DNA of 64,000 nucleotides from Chryseobacterium sp. 36-9 (GCA_001898785.1 MKVE01000028.1:22244-86243), one strand, 5' to 3'. Positions 9,704 through 19,878 are shown, counted from the first letter of the stretch. Notes: generated from the letters alone by a model not told the origin. Made by a program: numbers and translations.

Positions 9704-10675
9704 ATGAAAAAAATATTTTCAATTTTGATTCTCATATTATTTTTCAGTTGTAATAAACAAGAAAATCATGCCTATGGTTTTTATTACTGGAAAACAAAAT
9801 TATCCTTAAAAGAATCGGAAAAAGATGTACTGGAACAATCAACACTAACCAATTTATATGTCAGATTTTTTGATGCTGATAAAGTGGATGGTAAATTCCA
9901 ACCGGTCAGCGTAATCTCGAAATCAGAAAATTTTCGAAGCTCAAAACACATTGTTCCGGTAATTTTTATCACAAACAGAACATTTCTTTATATCAAAGAT
10001 TCTGAAATTGATTTTCTTGCCAAAAGTATTTATAGTCTTATTGATAAAAGAATCAAAGAATTTGGATTTGCAGACGCTTCGGAAATACAAATTGACTGCG
10101 ACTGGACTGCCGGCACAAAAAATGACTATTTTAAATTTTTAAAAAAACTTAAAGCGCTTTCTCATAAAGAAATCACTTCCACATTGCGGTTACACCAGGT
10201 AAAAGATAAAGTTACAATGGGAATTCCGCCTGTGAGAAAAGTTTACCTGATGTGTTATTCCACTTCCTCTCCTTTGGAAAACTCGGATAAAAACTCGATC
10301 CTGGACATTCAGATTCTGAAAAATTACCTTTCCGAAGTCCAGAATTATCCTATTAAAAAAATAGATGTTGCCTTGCCTATCTACTCCTGGGGAATCGTCA
10401 CCAACCATTTCGGAAAACATAAACTGATTAATGCTCTGTCGGAAAAAGATCTTAATAATAAGGATTTAGAAAAAATTTCGGAAAATGAAGCCGTTGTAAG
10501 AAAAGATGGTTTCTTTTTTGGTTATTATCTCAATAAAGGTTTCAGGATAAAAGTGGAACAGATCCCGGAACAAACCTTAGATGAAGCGGTGAATTTTCTT
10601 GACCGGAAAATTCCTAAATTTAACATCATATATTATCAATTGGACGAAAGGTTTATCAGAAACTTCAACCGTTAA
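9704..10675 (+). CDS. Lipoprotein of unknown function, possible glycosidase-like TIM barrel
   Basis: The ATG at 9704 is preferred over an in-frame TTG at 9698 because it opens a clean lipoprotein signal (KKIFSILILILFFSC, cysteine at about 16). The mature protein of about 305 residues is exported and probably membrane-anchored. Segments such as AEIQIDCDWT-like IQIDCDWT, VYLMCYS and KKIDVALPIYSWG resemble alternating strands of a TIM barrel with acidic residues at strand ends, as in glycoside hydrolases. That fold is only an inference; I do not recognise the family. A TAAATTTG box ends only 3 nt before the ATG, so transcription may start almost at the start codon. The 902-aa gene follows 15 nt later, so the two form an operon. 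Confidence 0.75.
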   Translation: MKKIFSILILILFFSCNKQENHAYGFYYWKTKLSLKESEKDVLEQSTLTNLYVRFFDADKVDGKFQPVSVISKSENFRSSKHIVPVIFITNRTFLYIKDSEIDFLAKSIYSLIDKRIKEFGFADASEIQIDCDWTAGTKNDYFKFLKKLKALSHKEITSTLRLHQVKDKVTMGIPPVRKVYLMCYSTSSPLENSDKNSILDIQILKNYLSEVQNYPIKKIDVALPIYSWGIVTNHFGKHKLINALSEKDLNNKDLEKISENEAVVRKDGFFFGYYLNKGFRIKVEQIPEQTLDEAVNFLDRKIPKFNIIYYQLDERFIRNFNR

Positions 10676-10690
10676 TAAAAAACTCAAACT

Positions 10691-13399
10691 ATGAAAAAAT
10701 TCCTTTTAAGCTTTGTTCTTGCTTCTGCATTTTTCAATCAGTCCAAAGCTTGTGCCTGGTACGATCCGGATTATGATTATTTCAATCTTTTTACACAAAA
10801 TATTATCCGTGATAAATCTTTCACACCATTTTTGCTGACATATTCTTCAAGATTCTACGAAGATGAAAAAGCTGTAATTCCTAATGAAAATATAGAAAAC
10901 TGGCAAAAATATTTCGGGAATCAGTTGAATTACCGTGAAACGGAATATTTGGTAAATCATATTCCTTTACAGGCACTAAACGCAATCAAGGCCGGGAAAG
11001 CTGCTTCCGAACCAATATTAGCAAAGCTTGGAAATTCCTTTTACGCCAAATATAAAGAAGGCATTGATTATCTGATTGAGGCCAAATATCTGGAGCCGTA
11101 TATGCGAATCAGTTATGTGGAAAGTCCGGATTCTTTCTATTACCGCTCCGAAACGGATAATAAAAATGCTACTGATCTTGATTACAATAAAACAATTGCC
11201 GCTCTCAACTCACTTTATAATTCGGCCAGAAATCCTGAAATCAAATTGCGTTACGGTTATCAGCTTGTGCGATTTAATCATTACACCAGGCATTTTGAGG
11301 AATCTGCTAATGCTTTTAAAAAATATGTTGAACCGCTAAAAATCAAATCCGCACCTTATTATCTTGCCTTGGATCAGTTTGCGGGTGCCGAACGCGGTCT
11401 TGGCAAAAACGAAGAAGCCAATTGGCATTTTTTTCAGGTTTTTATGAATTCGAAATCTTTGAAAAGAGATGCTTTTGTATCGATGAAACTTTCGGATAGC
11501 GCTTCTTTCAATAACATTCTGAAACGCGCCGGCAATGATCGGGAAAAAACGATGGCTTATTTCCTTTTGGGCTACCAGGATTTTAATGATCCGCTCCCAA
11601 TGATGAAAAAGATCTATGACATAGATCCGGAATCTGAAATGCTCAAAGTTCTGGGCGCAAGAGCAATTAATGAACTGGAAAGAAATTATCTTCCTGTCTA
11701 TTATTATCAGAATCCTGAAACACAAGATACAACCGATAAAACAACAGAACAGCCTAAGGTTAATGCTAAGGAAAATTCTGAAAAACAAGAATTATCCATT
11801 TGGCAAAGAATCGTGCGATGGTTCAAAAGTATTTTTAGTTCAAAATCTTCCGAAAAAACTGATCGCAGCAATGATCTTTCTGATAAGCAATACTTAGAAA
11901 ATCCTGACAGAATTCCATTTTTCAACAAACCGGAATACAGCTATTATTATAATGACAATGATAAACCGGTCAATTATATTTCCGACCTCGAGGAATTCAC
12001 TGACAAAATAAAAGATGAAAGCAAAGATGAATTCTGGAAAATTGCTGATGCCTATCTAAAATTTCTTCAAAAAGATTATGAAGACAGTTCAGAGATTCTG
12101 AACAGCATCAACACTAATGACAAAAATTATCAATCCCAGATCCGGAGAATGAAAATGCTGAATGATATTGTCTCTCAACCAAAAATCACATCTGATTTTG
12201 AGGAACATCTTTACAAGGATTACCGTGAGTTCTTTGAAGAAAAACCAAAGAAAATAGAAACCGACAGCACTGCTGAAAATTTCGGATATGAGGAATACAC
12301 AGCGCCTTCAACACAGGAGTTTCTGAAAGATATTCTTGCCAACCGGTATTTTCTACAAGGTGATGATGCAAAATCCTTTCTGATGAATAATCAATTGTCA
12401 GATCTACGGTTCAATCCGAATCTCAACCTTGCCAAAAAACTCCAGGCATTTTTTAATAAAAAAGAGAAATCTACTTTTGAAAGCCAGATCATTGCTAAAA
12501 ACATTAACAATGTTGGCGATACCGAAGCGTTCTTCAATCTGATCTATGGCGATTTTGCGATGAGAAATGCCGACTTCGCCAATGCAAAAAAACATTATGA
12601 GAAAGCCGTTCGGTTTTCAGGTATTCCTTTGCCGGAAGGTTATTATGATTACAATACCGGAAATTATGTAAAATATCAAAACACTTCCGATCTATATAAT
12701 GGATTCAGTAATATTTCCGGATTAATTTTCGGGCATAATGTGTGGGAAAGTTACCAAAGCCCTGATAATGTTAGCATGAAAGCTGAAGATTTTATAAATG
12801 ATTTTCCATTCATCAAACAAAAGATGAATAAGCTGGAACTTGCAGACGCTGTTATGCGACTTCAACAAACCGGTAAAAGCAAAGGCGAATTATCTTCAAA
12901 AGCGAATCAGCTGATCGGGAATTTGCTTTATAACACTTCGGTTTTAGGTTATTACCGAGAAGTTTTTGTGATGGATATTGACAATTCCAATGGTGGAAAA
13001 TATTATTTTGGAAATGATGAAAGTCCTTTCAGGTATTATTATAAAAATTATATTTCCAATGTCTTTATAAAACCGGACAATTTTGACCTATCCATTCAAT
13101 TTTATACTAAAGCTTTGCAAAATTCCGGAGACAAAGAACAAAAGGCTAGAATACTTTTCCAGATGGCCAGTGCAGAACAGGGTAAATATTACCAATGGGA
13201 GGCCAGACAGCCAAATGTGTCTTACGATGATAAAAACTGGGAACAAAAATCCAATCAACGAGAGATTGATTTTGCCAAAACGAAAAATGAGAAGTACAGA
13301 ACTTATTTCACACAGCTGAAACAAAACTTCAGTGATACTGAAGCTGTAAAAAGTTTAACCGGAAGCTGTTCTTACTTTGATTATTTTCTAAGGAAATAA
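10691..13399 (+). CDS. Large secreted protein of unknown function with TPR-like helices
   Basis: A 902-residue product starts with a signal peptide (KKFLLSFVLASAFFNQSKA) followed by CAWYDPDYDYFNLF. The cysteine after KA could be a lipidation site or the first mature residue. Several stretches look like tetratricopeptide helices, for example DAKSFLMNNQLSDLRFNPNLN, YGDFAMRNADFANAKKHYEKAV near 630, and QFYTKALQNSGDKEQKARILFQMASAEQ near 810. A charged, Ser/Lys-rich linker lies near residues 345-400. No catalytic motif is visible and I do not recognise the family. It is the second gene of a two-gene operon with the preceding lipoprotein, suggesting a shared envelope role. Confidence 0.8.
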   Translation: MKKFLLSFVLASAFFNQSKACAWYDPDYDYFNLFTQNIIRDKSFTPFLLTYSSRFYEDEKAVIPNENIENWQKYFGNQLNYRETEYLVNHIPLQALNAIKAGKAASEPILAKLGNSFYAKYKEGIDYLIEAKYLEPYMRISYVESPDSFYYRSETDNKNATDLDYNKTIAALNSLYNSARNPEIKLRYGYQLVRFNHYTRHFEESANAFKKYVEPLKIKSAPYYLALDQFAGAERGLGKNEEANWHFFQVFMNSKSLKRDAFVSMKLSDSASFNNILKRAGNDREKTMAYFLLGYQDFNDPLPMMKKIYDIDPESEMLKVLGARAINELERNYLPVYYYQNPETQDTTDKTTEQPKVNAKENSEKQELSIWQRIVRWFKSIFSSKSSEKTDRSNDLSDKQYLENPDRIPFFNKPEYSYYYNDNDKPVNYISDLEEFTDKIKDESKDEFWKIADAYLKFLQKDYEDSSEILNSINTNDKNYQSQIRRMKMLNDIVSQPKITSDFEEHLYKDYREFFEEKPKKIETDSTAENFGYEEYTAPSTQEFLKDILANRYFLQGDDAKSFLMNNQLSDLRFNPNLNLAKKLQAFFNKKEKSTFESQIIAKNINNVGDTEAFFNLIYGDFAMRNADFANAKKHYEKAVRFSGIPLPEGYYDYNTGNYVKYQNTSDLYNGFSNISGLIFGHNVWESYQSPDNVSMKAEDFINDFPFIKQKMNKLELADAVMRLQQTGKSKGELSSKANQLIGNLLYNTSVLGYYREVFVMDIDNSNGGKYYFGNDESPFRYYYKNYISNVFIKPDNFDLSIQFYTKALQNSGDKEQKARILFQMASAEQGKYYQWEARQPNVSYDDKNWEQKSNQREIDFAKTKNEKYRTYFTQLKQNFSDTEAVKSLTGSCSYFDYFLRK

Positions 13400-13407
13400 A
13401 TAAAAAA

Positions 13408-13424
13408 GGAATCATTGAGATTCC
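13408..13424. terminator. Bidirectional terminator between convergent genes
   Basis: A 6-bp stem GGAATC/GATTCC with a 5-nt loop is flanked by A-runs on the left and T-runs on the right, so it can act in both directions. It sits between the 902-aa plus-strand gene and the minus-strand FET4-like gene, and overlaps the stop codon of the latter. Confidence 0.65.
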
Positions 13425-13906
13425 TTTTTTTGATTTTGTTTAGAGAGCCATTCTTCGTGGCGCTTCTGAAAGGCTTCGTATTTATGATCCTGGTTTTTCT
13501 TCGCCGCATCAATAGAATGTGATTGATGGATATCTTCATCCTTCTCAGCATAGTCAGACAGCATTTCATAGTAGCAATGCAACTGATCCAGTTCTTTTTC
13601 AGTAAGATCTTCGATATCTACGATTCTATTGCTTGCTTTTTCATTGGATGCAATAAGCTCATTCAATTTAATCTGGATAGCTTTCGAGTCTTTATTCTGA
13701 GCTTTCTGAATAAGAAACACCATTAGAAAAGTAATAATTGTTGTTCCGGTATTGATCACCAATTGCCAGGTCTCCGAATAATTAAAAACAGGACCTGTGA
13801 CCGCCCAGATTATTACAATCAATGTTGCTGAAATGAAAGCTGCAGAACTACCGGTAAATTTGGTGGCCCAGTTTGCGAATCTCTCGAAAAAATTTTTGCT
13901 TTTCAT
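13412..13906 (-). CDS. Low-affinity iron permease (FET4)-like small membrane protein
   Basis: The 164-residue product has a short N-terminal amphipathic segment (FFERFANWATKFTGSS), two transmembrane helices (about 22-40 and 50-68; FISATLIVIIWAVTGPVF, GTTIITFLMVFLIQKAQNKD), then a charged coiled-coil C-terminus. This matches the bacterial FET4-like family (PF04120), whose transport role in bacteria is not well established. It also has an extended Gln/Lys/His-rich tail. It is a single gene next to the T9SS protease, with a terminator overlapping its stop. Confidence 0.75.
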   Translation of the reverse strand: MKSKNFFERFANWATKFTGSSAAFISATLIVIIWAVTGPVFNYSETWQLVINTGTTIITFLMVFLIQKAQNKDSKAIQIKLNELIASNEKASNRIVDIEDLTEKELDQLHCYYEMLSDYAEKDEDIHQSHSIDAAKKNQDHKYEAFQKRHEEWLSKQNQKKESQ

Positions 13907-13935
13907 GTTTTCTGAATCAAATTGATAAAAAAATA

Positions 13936-13958
13936 AAGACCTCCAAAATAGAGGTCTT
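13936..13958 (-). terminator. Terminator of the T9SS metalloprotease gene
   Basis: An 8-bp perfect stem (AAGACCTC at 13936-13943, GAGGTCTT at 13951-13958) with a 7-nt loop is followed on the minus strand by a T-rich run. It lies 21 nt after the protease stop codon. Confidence 0.7.
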
Positions 13959-13979
13959 AAAGTTATTAAAATTCAGCTA

Positions 13980-16235
13980 CTAATCTTTTACAAACTTAGT
14001 TTTGATTGTTGTGCCTGCATTTTCTATATTGATAAAGTAAACACCTTTTACCAATTTGTTGACAGTTGCTCTGCCGCTATCCAAAGTTCCTCTGGAAACA
14101 ATCTGTCCTGCTGAGTTGAAGATTTCGTATGAAGCATTAGCTGCAACATTGGAAACATTAAGAATATCTTTTACAGGATTTGGATAAACCTGTACAGATT
14201 TTGTGTTATTAGTATCTGACACAGCTAAATTACTTCTTGTAATTGTAAAATTAGCATCAGAAACATCAAAGAAAATATTACCATTAGCCTTTACCATAAT
14301 TCTTGCCGTTGTTGTATCCACATTTGGGAGAATAACAGATTCTGAGCCATCATTAGGCACCGATGTAGCCAAAGCAGACCAAGTAGTACCGCCATCCGTA
14401 GAAATCAAGATGTCAACGTTGGCACAATTTACCGGAGGAGTAGTAGTAGATGCTACATCCCAAGTTACTGTTTGTGTGCTTGCACCAACATAACTAACTG
14501 CAGTATTAGGAACGGTCACTTTGAATGGACCAGATGCCGCATTGACCGTCACTTTCATATCATCATAACCATTAGCTCCGCCTCCTGTCTTATTATCTCT
14601 TACAGTCAATCTGAAATTAAGTGTTCTTGCAACATTTGGAAGGTATTCTACATTCCAAGTTGTAGGTGTATTAGAGGTTGCTATTGATTTTGTATACAGA
14701 AGTCCACTAAGCACACTTGCCATAGTTGGAAAATATCTCACAGGCGAAGTTGTTGGATTATAAGATCTGAAATTAACTCCTGCTGTCTTAGTAGCACTAG
14801 GAGCGGCTGTAGAACCATTCTGAAGGTCAAATTGCTCCCAATCGTAAGTAAGATTGTCTCCATTTGCATCGGTACCAGACCCCGTCAGCATAAAAGGAGT
14901 ACTTTTAGGAATTGTGTAATCTTCGCCAGCATTTGCAACAGGAGCAGTATTTCCGTTAGATGTATTTACAGAGCAATTTCCTAATGTAGTTTTCATATAA
15001 TTAGTAATATCTCTGATTGACGCTGCATGAAAATAAGCATCTGAATGAGGCTGAACATCTTTTGACGTAATTCCTGCATAACCCATAATCGTTGAACCTG
15101 AACCAGGCTCCATTTGCGAAGGATTACCTTCAGCTCCATGAGTAAAAGTATGCCATCCACCAAACTGATGTCCCATCTCGTGCGCAACATAATCTATATC
15201 AAAATTATCTCCTACTGGAGTACCTGAACCAGGAGAGGTAAATCCTTGACCTTTATGCTCATACCATCCATAAGTTGAATTATAAGTATTGCTACTATTA
15301 CAAACACAGCCTATACATCCCGCAGAACCACCTCCACCAGTACGACCGAACAAATGCCCAATATCATATTTAGCATCTCCAATACCATAAGTTGTACCCA
15401 TCAGAACCGCTTTAAGTTCATCATTCCAAGCCCCTTGAGCTCCTGTAGATGCAGCTGAATAAGGATCTGTATTAGCATTAGTAAATATGATATTTTCTTC
15501 CTCAGCAATTAAGCTCAAATGAATAGAAAACTCATTCTCGAATACTCCATTTACACGCGTCATGGTTGTATTCATTCTAGCCAAAGCATTCGCTACTGAT
15601 CCTGCCCAAGCACCATATTCTCCTGTACAAGAAAGGGCAAGTCTGTATGTTCTTAGTAATCCATCATCAGCACTTTTTCCATCAACATTTTCTGAATTAT
15701 TTTTTGTAACATTGGGAATTTTACATTCAAATTCTTTTGCAATACCTTTATCGTCTGTTCTTTTAAAAACAATATATGAAGACTGATCTGATGTGTATGG
15801 TTCTATAATATCAATAGTCTTATCACTATGCATTTCCATTGTGGATAAGCCAAATTGAGAAACACTAAAATAAATTTTCGAATTGCCAAATACACTTTCC
15901 CCAACATAAGAACGGATGTCAGTATATTTCTCCTGCAAAACTGGTTCAAAATTTGATTTTTCATAAATTCTGAAATCTTCAAAATTTCCTTCAGAATCCG
16001 GGAAGCTCACAAAAGTTTTGGATCTTATCTGATCAGAAACTTTTGGTGCATTTTGCAATTCATTCTTCAATTCCTCGAAATTTAAAGAATATAATTTGGG
16101 GTTCTTAAATAATCTCTTATTCTCCTCAACAACAGATTTGTTATTGACAAGAGTAGTCTTCTTCCATAACCCTCCTGTTTGCGCTATTGCAGTCATTGAG
16201 ACTGAAATTAACGCTAATGATAAAACTCTCTTCAT
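13980..16235 (-). CDS. Secreted reprolysin-like zinc metalloprotease with T9SS sorting domain
   Basis: The 751-residue protein begins with a signal peptide (KRVLSLALISVSMTAIAQ) and a propeptide of about 165 residues. The metzincin catalytic domain (about 190-415) has the zinc site HEMGHQFGGWH near residues 352-362 (HExxHxxGxxH) and a Met-turn (GSTIMGYAG) downstream. Ig-like/PKD-like segments follow, and the C-terminus is a type A T9SS sorting domain (VQVYPNPVKDILNV ... FVKD). The family includes secreted flavobacterial proteases that degrade extracellular protein. It is monocistronic, with its own -7-like box and terminator. It lies between rplC and rpsJ, an unexpected location. Confidence 0.93.
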   Translation of the reverse strand: MKRVLSLALISVSMTAIAQTGGLWKKTTLVNNKSVVEENKRLFKNPKLYSLNFEELKNELQNAPKVSDQIRSKTFVSFPDSEGNFEDFRIYEKSNFEPVLQEKYTDIRSYVGESVFGNSKIYFSVSQFGLSTMEMHSDKTIDIIEPYTSDQSSYIVFKRTDDKGIAKEFECKIPNVTKNNSENVDGKSADDGLLRTYRLALSCTGEYGAWAGSVANALARMNTTMTRVNGVFENEFSIHLSLIAEEENIIFTNANTDPYSAASTGAQGAWNDELKAVLMGTTYGIGDAKYDIGHLFGRTGGGGSAGCIGCVCNSSNTYNSTYGWYEHKGQGFTSPGSGTPVGDNFDIDYVAHEMGHQFGGWHTFTHGAEGNPSQMEPGSGSTIMGYAGITSKDVQPHSDAYFHAASIRDITNYMKTTLGNCSVNTSNGNTAPVANAGEDYTIPKSTPFMLTGSGTDANGDNLTYDWEQFDLQNGSTAAPSATKTAGVNFRSYNPTTSPVRYFPTMASVLSGLLYTKSIATSNTPTTWNVEYLPNVARTLNFRLTVRDNKTGGGANGYDDMKVTVNAASGPFKVTVPNTAVSYVGASTQTVTWDVASTTTPPVNCANVDILISTDGGTTWSALATSVPNDGSESVILPNVDTTTARIMVKANGNIFFDVSDANFTITRSNLAVSDTNNTKSVQVYPNPVKDILNVSNVAANASYEIFNSAGQIVSRGTLDSGRATVNKLVKGVYFINIENAGTTIKTKFVKD

Positions 16236-16244
16236 ATTTTTAAA

Positions 16245-16252
16245 ATTAAGGC
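16245..16252 (-). promoter_or_regulatory. Candidate -7 box of the metalloprotease gene
   Basis: TACATTTG on the minus strand matches the Bacteroidota -7 consensus TAnnTTTG and lies 9 nt before the start codon. No TTG was found at the expected distance upstream, so the promoter may be weak or activator-dependent. The rest of the 16253-16410 gap is very AT-rich. Confidence 0.4.
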
Positions 16253-16410
16253 GACAAATGTAATATTTTATTATGAAAATTCTATTAATTTAAAAAAAAT
16301 AATAAAAATTTAACAATTTAATTTAATTTATCTATACAAAATAAATATTCTAATAAATTAATTAAATATTATTTTAAGCTTTTTTTAAGGTCGAAAATTT
16401 AGAAATAAAA

Positions 16411-16438
16411 AAAACCTTCTCAGATTTGAGAAGGTTTT
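16411..16438. terminator. Strong terminator after rpsJ (end of the str operon)
   Basis: A perfect 12-bp inverted repeat (16411-16422 with 16427-16438) with a 4-nt GATT loop is flanked by A-runs and T-runs, so it works on both strands. On the minus strand it lies 26 nt after the rpsJ stop and should end the rpsL-rpsG-fusA-rpsJ transcript, uncoupling it from rplC. On the plus strand no gene reads into it. Confidence 0.85.
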
Positions 16439-16463
16439 TTTATCATAGCAATGTGAAAATTTA

Positions 16464-16769
16464 TCACACTTTAATTTCTACATCTACACCTGAAGGAAGT
16501 TCTAACTTCATTAGAGCATCCACAGTTTTAGAAGAAGAAGAGTAGATATCCATCAGTCTCTTGTGAGCTGATAATTGGAACTGCTCTCTAGCTTTCTTGT
16601 TTACGTGTGGAGATCTCAACACTGTGAAGATTCTCTTGTTAGTTGGCAATGGAATTGGTCCGTTTACAACAGCACCAGTAGCCTTTACCGTTTTTACGAT
16701 TTTCTCTGCAGATTTATCTACCAAGTTGTAATCGTAAGATTTAAGTTTTATTCTGATTCTTTGTGACAT
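16464..16769 (-). CDS. rpsJ: 30S ribosomal protein S10
   Basis: S10 is a small-subunit head protein and also the NusE antitermination factor. The 101-residue product begins [25 protein letters not shown] and includes [28 protein letters not shown], the S10 signature. In most bacteria it opens the S10 operon directly before rplC. Here it is the last gene of the str operon, 17 nt after fusA, and is closed by a strong terminator. Confidence 0.98.
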   Translation of the reverse strand: MSQRIRIKLKSYDYNLVDKSAEKIVKTVKATGAVVNGPIPLPTNKRIFTVLRSPHVNKKAREQFQLSAHKRLMDIYSSSSKTVDALMKLELPSGVDVEIKV

Positions 16770-16786
16770 TTTAATCTAATTTAATA

Positions 16787-18904
16787 TTAACCTTTAGCCT
16801 TAGCGATTACTTCTTCAGCAACGTTCGTAGGAGCAGCTTCGTATTTCTCGAATTCCATGGAAGATGTTGCTCTACCTGAAGATAACGTTCTAAGAGAAGT
16901 TACATAACCAAACATTTCAGAAAGCGGAACGAAAGCTTTGATAACTTTAGCGTTGTTTCTGTCGTCCATACCGTTTACAGTACCTCTTCTTCTGTTAAGG
17001 TCACCTACGATATCACCCATGTACTCTTCAGGAGTTACTACTTCAAGCTTCATGATTGGTTCCATGATAACTGCTTTAGCAGCTCTACCAGATTCTTTGA
17101 AACCTAACTTCGCAGCAAGTTCGAAAGATAACTGATCCGAGTCAACCTGGTGATAAGATCCATCTTTCAATGTAATCTTCATAGATTCTACCTCAAATCC
17201 AGCTAAAGGACCATTCTTCATAGCTTCTCTGAATCCTTTTTCAACTGAAGGGATAAATTCTTTAGGAATGTTACCACCTTTAATTTCATTGATGAATTCA
17301 AGACCTGTTTTACCTTCGTCAGCAGGACCGATTTCGAATACGATATCAGCGAACTTACCTCTACCTCCAGATTGCTTTTTGTAAACCTCTCTGTGGTTAG
17401 CTTTTTGTGTAAGAGCTTCTTTGTATTCTACTTGCGGCTGTCCTTGGTTAACTTCTACTTTGAACTCTCTTCTCATACGGTCTACGATGATATCCAAGTG
17501 AAGCTCACCCATACCAGAGATGATAGTTTGTCCTGAAGCCTCGTCAGTCTTAACCTGGAACGTTGGATCTTCTTCAGCTAATTTAGCCAAAGCGTTACCC
17601 ATTTTATCCTGGTCAGCTTTAGTCTTAGGCTCAACAGCGATACCGATTACCGGATCCGGGAAGATCATAGATTCAAGAACGATTGGGTTCTTTTCATCAG
17701 ATAATGTATCTCCTGTTTTGATATCTTTAAATCCTACAGCTGCACCGATATCTCCAGCTTCGATATACTCAACCGGATTTTGCTTGTTAGCGTGCATCTG
17801 ATAGATTCTTGAGATTCTTTCTTTGTTACCAGATCTTGTGTTCAGAACATAAGAACCAGCATCCAATCTTCCTGAATAAGCTCTGAAGAATGCTAATCTA
17901 CCTACGAAAGGGTCAGTAGCAATTTTGAAAGCTAATGCAGCGAAAGGCTCTTCAACAGATGGTTTTCTTTCGATATCAGCATCAGTTCTTGGATCTGTTC
18001 CTTTGATATTATCCTTATCTAGTGGAGAAGGAAGATATTTACAAACAGCATCAAGCATGAACTGTACACCTTTGTTCTTGAAAGAAGAACCACAAGTCAT
18101 AGGAATAATAGAAAGATCGATAGTAGCTTTTCTTAATGCTTCGTTGATCTCCTCTTCAGAAATTGAATCCGGATCTTCGAAGAATTTCTCCATCAAAGTC
18201 TCATCATAATCAGCTACAGCTTCTACTAATTTCTCTCTATATTCAAGAACTTCATCTTTCATGTCTTCAGGAATTGGAACTACTTCATAAGTAGCACCTT
18301 GTCCAGCTTCATCCCAGATGATCGCTCTGTTTTTAATTAAGTCTACAACCCCTTTGAAATCTTCTTCAGCACCGATTGGTAAAACGATTGGAACTGCATT
18401 AGATCCTAACATTTCTTTTACTTGTTTTACAACGTTCAAGAAGTCAGCACCTTGTCTGTCCATTTTGTTTACGAATCCCATTCTAGCAACTTTGTAGTTG
18501 TCAGCAAGTCTCCAGTTTGTTTCAGACTGAGGCTCTACTCCGTCTACTGCAGAGAAAAGGAATACCAAACCGTCCAATACTCTCAAAGATCTGTTAACTT
18601 CTACTGTAAAGTCAACGTGTCCCGGTGTATCGATAATGTTGAAGTGGTAAGGTTTTGTTTCAGGTAATTTCTTACCTTGATCTGTTGGGAAATTCCAGTT
18701 ACAAGTAGTTGCAGCAGAAGTAATAGTAATACCTCTTTCTGCTTCCTGTTCCATCCAGTCCATTGTAGAAGCACCATCGTGAACCTCTCCAATTTTGTGG
18801 TTTACACCTGTATAGAATAAAATCCTTTCTGTAGTGGTAGTTTTACCTGCATCAATGTGAGCAGCAATACCAATATTTCTTGTAAATTTAAGATCTCTTC
18901 CCAT
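16787..18904 (-). CDS. fusA: Translation elongation factor G
   Basis: EF-G drives ribosome translocation with GTP hydrolysis. The 705-residue product has G1 AHIDAGKT at 15-22, the G3 [12 protein letters not shown] segment, and NKMD at G4. Domains II-V follow, including the [16 protein letters not shown] segment and the C-terminal [15 protein letters not shown] region. Length is normal. It lies in the str operon 6 nt after rpsG and 17 nt before rpsJ. tuf is not adjacent here. Confidence 0.98.
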   Translation of the reverse strand: MGRDLKFTRNIGIAAHIDAGKTTTTERILFYTGVNHKIGEVHDGASTMDWMEQEAERGITITSAATTCNWNFPTDQGKKLPETKPYHFNIIDTPGHVDFTVEVNRSLRVLDGLVFLFSAVDGVEPQSETNWRLADNYKVARMGFVNKMDRQGADFLNVVKQVKEMLGSNAVPIVLPIGAEEDFKGVVDLIKNRAIIWDEAGQGATYEVVPIPEDMKDEVLEYREKLVEAVADYDETLMEKFFEDPDSISEEEINEALRKATIDLSIIPMTCGSSFKNKGVQFMLDAVCKYLPSPLDKDNIKGTDPRTDADIERKPSVEEPFAALAFKIATDPFVGRLAFFRAYSGRLDAGSYVLNTRSGNKERISRIYQMHANKQNPVEYIEAGDIGAAVGFKDIKTGDTLSDEKNPIVLESMIFPDPVIGIAVEPKTKADQDKMGNALAKLAEEDPTFQVKTDEASGQTIISGMGELHLDIIVDRMRREFKVEVNQGQPQVEYKEALTQKANHREVYKKQSGGRGKFADIVFEIGPADEGKTGLEFINEIKGGNIPKEFIPSVEKGFREAMKNGPLAGFEVESMKITLKDGSYHQVDSDQLSFELAAKLGFKESGRAAKAVIMEPIMKLEVVTPEEYMGDIVGDLNRRRGTVNGMDDRNNAKVIKAFVPLSEMFGYVTSLRTLSSGRATSSMEFEKYEAAPTNVAEEVIAKAKG

Positions 18905-18910
18905 TTCAGA

Positions 18911-19387
18911 TTAGAATTTGAAGTGTGAGAAAGCCTTGTTAGCTTCCGCCATTTTGTGAGTATCAGTTTTCTTTTTGAAAGCTGCACCTTCCTCTCTTGA
19001 AGCAGCTACAACTTCGTTAGCTAATTTCAAAGCCATAGACTTATCATTTCTAGCTTTAGAATATTTGATTAACCATTTCATTGCCATAGAAATTTTTCTA
19101 TCCGCTCTGATTGGCATAGGGATCTGGAAGTTAGCTCCACCTACTCTTCTAGAACGTACTTCTACGTGAGGCATTACATTAGTAAGTGCATCTTTCCAGA
19201 TTTCTAGTGCAGTTTTTTCGTTATCTCCTTTTTTAGTTTCTACGATATCCAAAGCATCATAGAAAATTTTGAATGCGATTGACTTTTTACCGTCAAGCAT
19301 TAAGTTATTTACGAATCTAGTTACCAATTGATCATTAAATTTTGGATCTGGTAACAACGGTCTTTTTTTCGCTTTTGTCTTTCTCAT
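18911..19387 (-). CDS. rpsG: 30S ribosomal protein S7
   Basis: S7 starts assembly of the 30S head. The 158-residue product begins [22 protein letters not shown] and shows the [18 protein letters not shown] and [19 protein letters not shown] signatures; the C-terminal [13 protein letters not shown] is typical. It lies 23 nt after rpsL and 6 nt before fusA. Confidence 0.98.
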   Translation of the reverse strand: MRKTKAKKRPLLPDPKFNDQLVTRFVNNLMLDGKKSIAFKIFYDALDIVETKKGDNEKTALEIWKDALTNVMPHVEVRSRRVGGANFQIPMPIRADRKISMAMKWLIKYSKARNDKSMALKLANEVVAASREEGAAFKKKTDTHKMAEANKAFSHFKF

Positions 19388-19410
19388 TGTTTCTGTACCT
19401 TATTTAATGA

Positions 19411-19824
19411 TTACTTTTTCTTTCCTTTTGCAGGTGCAGCAGGTGCTTGTCCTGGTTTAGGTCTCTTAGCTCCGTACTTAGATCTTCTCTGTGTTCTTCC
19501 ATTTACACCAGCTGTGTCTAATGCACCTCTAACGATGTGGTAACGTACTCCCGGTAGGTCTTTCACCCTTCCGCCTCTTACCAATACTATCGAGTGCTCT
19601 TGAAGATTATGTCCTTCGCCCGGGATGTAGGCGTTAACTTCTTTACCGTTAGAAAGTCTTACCCTTGCAACTTTTCTAAGTGCAGAGTTAGGTTTCTTCG
19701 GTGTAGTAGTATATACTCTCGTACATACACCACGTCTTTGTGGACAAGAATCAAGGGCAGCCGATTTGCTCTTCTTGGCAAGCGTGGCTCTTCCTTTTCT
19801 TACTAATTGTTGAATAGTAGGCAT
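19411..19824 (-). CDS. rpsL: 30S ribosomal protein S12
   Basis: S12 controls decoding accuracy. The 137-residue product carries the [21 protein letters not shown] and [20 protein letters not shown] signatures. The two lysines that change in streptomycin-resistant strains of other bacteria (E. coli Lys43 and Lys88) are present, so this is the wild-type, streptomycin-sensitive form at those sites. A short Ala/Pro/Lys tail extends the C-terminus. It is the first gene of the str operon and follows a clear promoter. Confidence 0.98.
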   Translation of the reverse strand: MPTIQQLVRKGRATLAKKSKSAALDSCPQRRGVCTRVYTTTPKKPNSALRKVARVRLSNGKEVNAYIPGEGHNLQEHSIVLVRGGRVKDLPGVRYHIVRGALDTAGVNGRTQRRSKYGAKRPKPGQAPAAPAKGKKK

Positions 19825-19848
19825 TTAATTGCTTTTTATTTTAGGGTG

Positions 19849-19878
19849 CAAAAATATGAATAATTTTTTAATCCACAA
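19849..19878 (-). promoter_or_regulatory. Promoter of the rpsL-rpsG-fusA-rpsJ operon
   Basis: On the minus strand, TTG (plus-strand 19876-19878) is followed by exactly 19 nt and then TATTTTTG (19849-19856). This fits the Bacteroidota consensus TTG-N19-TAnnTTTG. The leader to rpsL is about 20 nt. Confidence 0.78.

Noticed and set aside
2784..18667. Several open frames on the plus strand inside ribosomal genes and fusA
   Set aside because: They lie antisense to well-identified genes and encode low-complexity or hydrophobic sequence with no recognisable family.
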